In this document: positions 27,101 through 36,100 of the stretch, in pieces
Numbering within the stretch: the stretch's first letter is position 1
Layout of the letters: every line of letters begins with the position of its first letter
Notes under the pieces: model-generated
The model's input: the letters and a program-made list of their open reading frames with translations, nothing else
Told to the model about the DNA's origin: nothing
The model's database searches: none
Origin: Sipunculus nudus
Taxonomy: Eukaryota > Annelida > Sipuncula > Golfingiida > Sipunculidae
Reading direction: 5' to 3'
NCBI GenBank assembly: GCA_026874595.1
Contig: CM049315.1
Coordinates: 35,668,164 to 35,732,163, forward strand
Length of the DNA: 64,000 bases
Position numbers and translations under genes: made by a program

Positions 27101-30100
27101 ACATTTTCTATCGTTCTCAATGTTGTAGCTAGTGATGTCTGATTTTCGCCATTGGGTAAATTATGGCCAGCTTGATAAGATAAAAGAGAAAGTCTTGCCA
27201 AATCGCGCTCTTCCCTCGTCAAACGACAAAATAAAGAATTTACGGAAATGCTTATAACTCGGCGACTTTTATAAGCATTAGCTAGACAGGTTTAGTCTTC
27301 GGCATTTCTATCCTTCGTTCAGCTTGACATGACAAACTTGAAAGACTGGCCAAATCTTGCACAAAATCTCGTCAGGCGGGAAAAGGCGATATTTCACGGA
27401 AATGCTTATGCACTGGCGACTTTTACAGTGATAAAGGTCTAATTTTCGGCATTTCATAACATTTTGTAACATTTGGCAAGGTAGATATGACAAATCTGAC
27501 AACTTCTTATATCCTGTCAACGAGAATAAACGAGATTTCACAGAAATGTTTGAACTTTGTCACTTTTACAAAGGTCTGCAGCTATTCAATGTCAATATGC
27601 CTGCATAAACATATTATTCGTTTCTGCTCCCTTACAACATTGCTGATTCATATGACTGTTTCTAAATCTCCCTCTGTTTCTATGTCTGTTTGTAGACTGC
27701 AAGCGGGCGACTTCTTGTCATCTAATTTGTTTACTTTTTCGTTCATTTGAGGTTCGGAACATCTAACTTTACAAAGGATGCTGAACTTGATTAATTTCAT
27801 TATGTTTTTACTAACAACCAAGCAGCTTGTCCTAATTTTTCATCCTTTTACTTATATAATGTGTTCAACAATGAACTCTTTCACAACAGGATGGGAAAAC
27901 AACCTTGCACGTCGCATGTGAGAATGGTCAAGCTGAAATTTGTCTGCTTCTGTTGGAATGGAAAGCACACGTGAACATGAAGGGCCAGGTGAGTGAATAT
28001 TCGGGGATTCAATTTGATAAAAAAAATCAATGTAAACATTAAAGATCGGTAAATAAATATTAAGTCATTTAAAAAAAGTTAGTCTTTCAATTGAATATTA
28101 AATCTATTGTTCAACATGTTCATGGACAACTGCAGGCAGCATTGAATGTTACATATAAATGCTAGCATACGCATAGGAATAGACATAAGGGTAGAATACT
28201 CTAGAGAAAGGATTTTTCCAATTATGATGTCTGTCTAATATGTATTTCTAATTTTGTATACGAATAATGTGAATAAACAAAATATGCATTATATACATAT
28301 GAGGTTTTGAAAAAAAATTATATAAAAAATTACTATAAAGACATCCGCCTGATGGTGTTACTCCTTTTACATATATAGCAACAGAGTCCGTTAGATAGAA
28401 CATCATATGAACTTTTTTTATATAGATGTCTTTATCTTTGATACAAACAAATAATCTTTGCTCCTCAGGGTGCTGGGAAAAAATGTTATTAAGGAAAAAG
28501 ACATTATTTTTTTAACATTTAAATGCATGGACCATTTACCATATAACACCGGTATCAATTAAGATGGCAAACACAGACGGTTAAATTTGTGTTAAAGTGA
28601 ATATATTTTCAATTATATTTCGTGATCGATAGCGGTGGTATTCTTATTATCTCTTGAATTTGTTAACCAGGCATCTTAAGTACAACTTAAGCCTGTATTA
28701 ATTTTATGAAAGAGTTTTAAGACAATAACTTACATACCCTTATGCTAGATAAAATGACACCTTTGAATGGCAAATTTGTCTGTGTGCCATTCCAAGATGA
28801 CTCTGTGTTAATTAGTTCTAGGAAAAAGAACATACCCTTTCCTGTATTTTTCCTTTTTTCGATGATTGTCAATTTGTATTATGTAAATTTAAATACTGGA
28901 TTCTTATAGTGTTTTAAACTGTTATTTTGATCGTTTTATAAAGATAAGTCCCCTTCGAGACCATTGATTCCGTTCATAAAGTTTTCTTTTCTCAAACATG
29001 GGAAAAGGCCCTTCACATTAAAAACCTGTTAAGTGTGAGTAACGATGCAAAATTTACAGCCTTCTCCATTCACATAAGAGGGTAATACATGCCCAATTAC
29101 TTATTTAAACACCGTAATTCACTGAAATTAAGCATGTGCACGTTGTTGATATGGAATCGCAAAAACAGTAAAAAAAATTTGACAGTTACATTAATGAAAA
29201 CATATAAACATCAGTATATAAACCTTCAACAGATATCATTTTTAACAGAACAAACATACATCTACTAAAGCAGGAAATGCAGAGCATTAATTATTAGTTT
29301 ATAGTTTTGAGAATGAGTTGTTGTGGACATCTCAGCTTTTTATAACATTTTATGATGATTAACACAGATCAACAAAATGCAGGTTTTAACCAAATAATTT
29401 CCTTTTTTGTCGTTTACTTACTATGTCCTATTTTTAGCAAGGGAAGAGGCCTTTACACCTTGCATGTGTAAACGGTCCGGCTGTTATGTGCACAATGCTC
29501 CTAGCTCACGGCGCCATTGTAAATTCCACTGATCAGGTAAGTAAAAAAAAATTCTTCTGTACTTTTTTTTATAGAAATAAGCATCTTTAAACAGTTTCAA
29601 AGCATACGACGCGTTCAAATACTTTACATCTCACACATGCTACGTCATCGCCTCCTGCAATATGAAGTGTCTTAAAAAGTGTTAAAAATTAATTACTATG
29701 AGTCTGTTACCGTAGCCACCGCTTTTGGTTCCCGAATCACCTGTAGTATATTTGGTATCAGTCTGAATAGTGAACACAACCAGTTTTTGTGCTGGCTTCT
29801 GTCACTTTGGCTGAGAGCAAAGACACTTACCGAATGTGGATCTCTGAATCTGCTGTTTTCCATGGAGAGCTGGGTATTGTTGGAGTCTCCACATCTGTAG
29901 ATTGTGTTGGGGCCCAATGTCTCATTTAGTGCTCTGTTCAGTGCCGGATGTAGAGACCAACTGTATTGATCCTTTATACGGGAAAGGGTGTCGGCGTGTG
30001 TATTGTTCCATACTTTTAACTATCTCACTGTGAAAGAATGCTATTCTCCAGATCGCGCGTGACACCTGTGTGACTGCATTGCTCGGGCTCCTTTGGAAAT

Positions 30101-33100
30101 TTATGTTTACTACAGTAGAGATTTTGTTGGAGAGAGCTTGATTGGATTTGCCGCTCAGTTTTTTTTCTTATATGACAGCTGTCCCATCAGTACAGCCATG
30201 ATCTCGTTTGTATTAGATGATCGGTTCCTAATGACCTGCTGCTTCCTGCCCTAAGCAAGGAATTCTCCATCCTGCTGAGCTTTCATGGAATACTGCTTGT
30301 ACATCTACATTTTCTGGCAGAGTCAAACTTCCATTCCAGTGGTCTATAGTGTGGAGCCGATATTTAAGGTCATATTTGGCTAGTGTATCAAGGAAGTTGA
30401 GAATGCAAAGAGGTTTTCTGCTCCGGTACACGTTATCTAGTAACACCTTTGCCGGAAACACAACCCTAGAAATGGATATACTTTACTGCCACTCTAGCAA
30501 AACACGTGCGACGAGTTGCTCTCTGTTTTGGTACCCCCTAATATATTTCTTCTTTCGGCCTACCCTTTGAGTTGTTATTTTAATTACAGGCACACCTTCA
30601 TGAATAGCAGTTGATAAATCCAATGTCAATTTGACTGGTGGTTTGTACTAGAGAGCTGTTGTCCTTATTTATACACTGTCCTAAACACCAAAGTATACCT
30701 AGTTGTGATGCTTTTCCCTTTCTATCTAGCTTTCTACAGACATCAACAAAAATAATCGATATAGTTTGATATGCTTACCTTTTTTTGTCGAACATGTTGC
30801 ACCACAAATCTGACTATTTTACAAATATAGTTTGATCTAAAGTTAACCCAAAGGGTCGTACATTGAACACAACGTATTTGATATTCAACTTAATGCCTAA
30901 GAATTGGCTGTGTATCTAACAGGGATGTGAAAAAAAGAATTTTCAAGTCTAAAGTGATTAAATAATTATTCTATTGAATAAGCTCAACTACATTGTCAAT
31001 ATCCTTATAACCTAATAACCTGAAGTTAAAGGCCTGCACTGTTTATTCAATTGCCTTAAGTCCACAATAAGACGTAGTATCCTCCCCTTGTTTTGGTACA
31101 ACAACGAGACTGAATATACACTGTGGTGGTTACGAACTTCTTAAATGACATTTTACTGTATCAATGTATCAAGTTTCTGCAAAACATTGTTAAAATGAGC
31201 AGGCAGCCTTTGGTTGTTGAGATGGAAGGATCCTGAAGATCGGAATAAGGCGGTCCATCAGTGCATGATTTAATGCGCTAATAGTTTTGTACCACATCCC
31301 TTGGATTATCATAAGCAACCACTGTTTTCATAACTTCAAGTGAGCTTTTAGGATAAGGGTCAGGTCATTAACCTCTGCTGTTCGTTGGCTTCATCTTCTT
31401 GCTTCATAACTCAGTTTAACGGGCTTACCTTGAGACCCCCTTGAAGCAGCTTGAAAGTCTTTTTTGAAGCCTTTGATAATCATTCAACACAAAATCTGCT
31501 TCAAGTCTAATTTTCTTCAAAGAGTCTTTACCTGGCCTCTATATCAGTAGATGGGTTGTCCTTTAAAGAAGGAACAATGGGACCTTTGTCCCGTGGATTG
31601 TGGTTACTGTAGGCCTGCAGACTGGGGATGCCTCATTGTTCCTTGGCTGAGTTACTGGTGATGAGATTTCACCAAGTAAAGGATCTTCTCCGTTTTCCGG
31701 TTTCTAGATGCCTTGTCCTCACAAGAGATTCCTGACTTAAAGTCATCTGAGTTATAGTGATCAGTCTTTGTCCGTCGTCGGTCCGTCCGTCCGTCCGTCT
31801 GTCCGTCTCTCCGTTTGCCAGGTACAAATCGAAACTGCTGGACCTGAAATCTTCTAACTTGACATCCAGGGTGGTCCATGAAAAATCTCCTTGGAAACCT
31901 GAAATTAGGTCGCTGTCACCCATATCCTCCGAGTTATGGGGCTCAGAATACGAGTAATGAAACATTTTATACAAAAGCAAGTAACTGAACAACTAATGCA
32001 TTGATCTCCATGATTCTTTATATGCATATTTATTATGGAGTGTTTTATCAGTTCCTGCAGCCAGGTGGCGTCGCCTGTTTTTTAAATTTCACGCATGATT
32101 TTCTCTAATTTTGAGACCTTGAAAGATGTTATCATCTGTTAACAGGGTACAGATCGTAACCATTCAACCTAGAAAATTCTATCTCAACTTCGAGGAAGGG
32201 CCATGAAAAATATCCATTGAAATCTAAAATTAGGTCTCTGTTACCCATATCCTTTAAACTACGGGACTCCGTAGTACCTACTAGAATATTCAAAATTTTA
32301 TACAGAAGCTCAAGTATCTGAACAACGATTGCATAGAACACCATTGTCCATGATTCTTTGCATGGACATTCATTATGAAGTGTTCCTTCAGTTCCTGCAG
32401 ACTGGTGGTGCTACCTGGATTTTTACGCATTTTTTCTCTCTTTTTGAAACCTGTAAAGATGTGATTGTCCGTTAGCAAGACACAAATCGTAACTATTGGA
32501 CCTAAATTTTTAATTTGACATCCCGGATGGCCGAAGAAACATTTAGTTAGTTCTCTGTGACCCATATCTTCAGAGCTATTGGGCTTGTACATACACCTCA
32601 GTATATTTTAAAAGTTGATACAAAACCTCCAGTTTCTAAACAACTAATGCATTCATCACCATGATTCTTTGCATGCACATTCATCATAGAGCGTTTCATC
32701 CATTCCTGAACACTGGTGGCACTACCTGCATATTTTTTTAATGTTTACGCAATTTCTTTAAATTTGTATTTTTGACACCTTCGAAGATGCGGTTTTCCAT
32801 TAACAGGGCACAAATCTTTACCATTGCACCTAGAATCTTCTTACCTGTCATCCAGGGAGGTCCATGAAAAATCTCCTTTGAAACTGAACTTATGTTTCTT
32901 TTAGCCATATCCTTTAGGCTATGCTTTATTTGATTTGGGATACCACTTACAAAATTTGGCGTTCAGATGATAAAAATCCTTTTGTGAATGTCTTCCTAGA
33001 CAGCTGAGTGTCATGATCCCTGGGCCCTTGTACTCATTTTAGAAAACATACGTTAGTCATGGCGGAGACGTACCATATAAAGACAATCGCGACACTTAAC

Positions 33101-36100
33101 GACCAAGTTAAGTGTTACGAAAATGTATGTTCCTACATATTATCACCTGTCGACAGGGAAACATGATTCCTTTAGGGTTTCAACAACTGCGTTCAAAAGG
33201 ATAAAACAAGTTTAATTCAGCTGTCTGTAGTTTCTAATAGAACATCCAGGGAGGTACTAGATAAATTTTATTTCCAACTCTAAAACTAGGTCATAGTGAC
33301 CTATATCTCCGACCTATGGGCAAAAAGCATAGTTCGAGCACCCGGGCAGACAAACAGGGCGCATATTGTACCTGTAAACATTAGTATCGTTCTACACAAT
33401 ATCGAGGAAAATCCTGGGGACATTTTCTATTATGACCTAGAATGAAATCACGGTGACCTATATTCCACAAGCAACAAGCCAAAATATAAACAATAGCACC
33501 CAAACAGCCATTCAGTGTACAAATTGTATCAGATACCTTGGAAGCTAAATATAAATATAAACTTATTTATTTTAACTGGATTGTACAAATAGATATTATA
33601 ACTAATCGAACCCGGGTCGCCAGCGGAGAAAGCCAAGCGTTTACCACTCGGCTATCAAAGCCACAAAAAGACGGTATTACTTGAAACTGCTGATGTATTA
33701 TCTAGATAGTCCATGGCTGGTCTCCTTTCAATCCTAAAATTAGGTCATTCTGAACTATACTCTGTGAGCTATAGCAAAACAAAATATAGTACCATGAAAG
33801 TCAGTTAACTAAATGATTCTAACGTCAAGGAACATGATTTGAGCACCCTATATAACGTCTATTTGCATGTGTTGTTACAGCTTCAAATTTGATAAATATT
33901 AAGGGAGGTCCCTGAAATAATTCCTTTAAATAACCTTGTAAAAGGTACTGTGACTCCATTCCGTTAAAGAAAAAATTATTTTAGCTTCTTATTGGTTAGA
34001 CGGGTACAAATCGTAGCAGTTGCCCTTGTATTTTCTAATTTAATTAATGTTCAGGGAGGAACCTATAAAATCTTAGAAAGTTTGAATAAGGTCACTGAAC
34101 CTTAATTCTGTGAGCATTTAGCACCTTATCACTCAGATGAATAGATGTTGTGGCATTTGAACAAAGAAACTCTTCATCTCGGGGGTTCCTGGTCCCTATA
34201 CAATATCGCTGTATCCCCTTTACCAAGGCCTATGGAAAAAGTATCATTTTGATCCCTCTTTAATGCATTTTATTCATTGTTCGAGGTTCTATATCAAATA
34301 TTTGTCACTAGATCATTAATTATCAATAGATGCATCGCCTGTATCTTAAATTCAGCTGAGCGTCATGGCCCATGGACCACTTATTTACCATTTTTCAAAT
34401 GTTACTGATTTTTAGTTTCATATGTGATGTTTATCTGGTACACTGAAGCCTCATGCCTGTTTATCATAAATTGTTTCACCAGTTCCTGATTTGTTTTTTT
34501 TTTATTCTGTCACACATTTAGTTTGTATGTAATGACTGTCATTCCATCATATGTGCCCTTTTCTCATCTTCTGAAATATAGATGTACTAAAGAGCACATA
34601 TAATAAGTATTGGACGTAGATACATCTACCTTAATATCGAGGGAAGTTCTGTTATAATCAACAAAGAAAAAGTCAATTTGAAGCGGCTTTTATTCTGCAA
34701 GATATATCCAGAATTTTATTTTCACTCTCAAAGCGAAGAGGAAATGTAAAATCGTGAAGGATTTCAGCATCTTATTATTCCACCATACAAATTATGATCA
34801 CTTTTTCGTTAAATTCTACGTAACGTTGTTCCTTACACACAAGGTTCTGAACCATTCGTTTACGTTTGTGAATCTGTACTTAAATGTGCAAACTTTCAAA
34901 TCAGGATGGTAAAACGCCTTTGCACGTTGCGGCTGAAAACTTTCAAGCTGATATGTGTAGGATGCTGCTGAATGAAAAAGCGGACGTGAACGTGAAGGAT
35001 ATGGTAAGTTTAAATTAGACAAAATAAATAACTTATGACTTGCCTAGTAATATCCATAGTCCATATGAGTGATATGGTACATTGGTTATTGTTATACAAC
35101 AGGTAAACAAACAATCGGATGTCCTCGTCCAATTGACAATCATAACTAATAAAAATATACTCACTGAATGGCGTCAGCTCTCAATGGGTATCGTTTTTTA
35201 AGAGACAGCTAGATAAATCGTACTTAATATATTAAATATTGAAAATTGAATATATTGCTGAATTTTGTGTCATAACTTAGCATTTTAAATTTGAAAAATC
35301 ACATGGGCTACCGAGAGAAATAGAGTTCTCTGTAGGTCGAATTTATGGGCATATACCGGATGCATAATCATGATGGCAGAACGCCTTTGCACGTCGCGGC
35401 TGAAAGGTTTCAGGCTGATATGTATAGAATGCTGCTGAATGAAAAATCACATGGGCTACCGAGAGAAACAGAGTTCTCTGTAGGTCGAATTTATGAGCAT
35501 ATACCATCTTGAGCACAGACTTTCATAAAAAAAAAACTAGCAAAGTTATATCTCGGTATGCAAACTGCTGTTTTTATATGTTAGCATTGCACTATATAAT
35601 CTATATTATTATCTGAAACGAGATCACTGTGACCCAGTCTTACCAATAGAGTACCCCCCTTATTTTTTCTTATTTCTTTATATTCTTTAATAATATTACC
35701 CAAATATACCAAACTACTAAGTTTTAATAATGTTGGCAAAAAACCCTTAAAACGTCTCCTTTATCTCAGTGTCCCCTTACCGTAAACATCCCACATCAAT
35801 CATTGTTTTATTGTTATTGCATTTAGATTTTCTATGATTTGTACTAGATGATGCGCTTTAAGAATACATTCGGGTATGCTGTTAACTTGAAACTTTCTGT
35901 TTTCCAGCAAGGAAAGACACCCTTGCATCTTGTATGTATAACCGGGCCTACTGTTGTGTGCAGAATGTTCCTAGAATTCGGGGCCGACGTGAATACTAAT
36001 GATAAGGTAAAGTTAAAAAAGACATCCATCCTACTACTAGTGTCTGTATTTAAGGCTTAATGTTTATTTTTAAATAAAAAGAGAAAACATTCGTTTTCGA

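Noticed and set aside
33605-33670. Functional tRNA gene
   Set aside because: A- and B-boxes are present but no acceptor stem can be formed; better explained as a SINE head or pseudogene.
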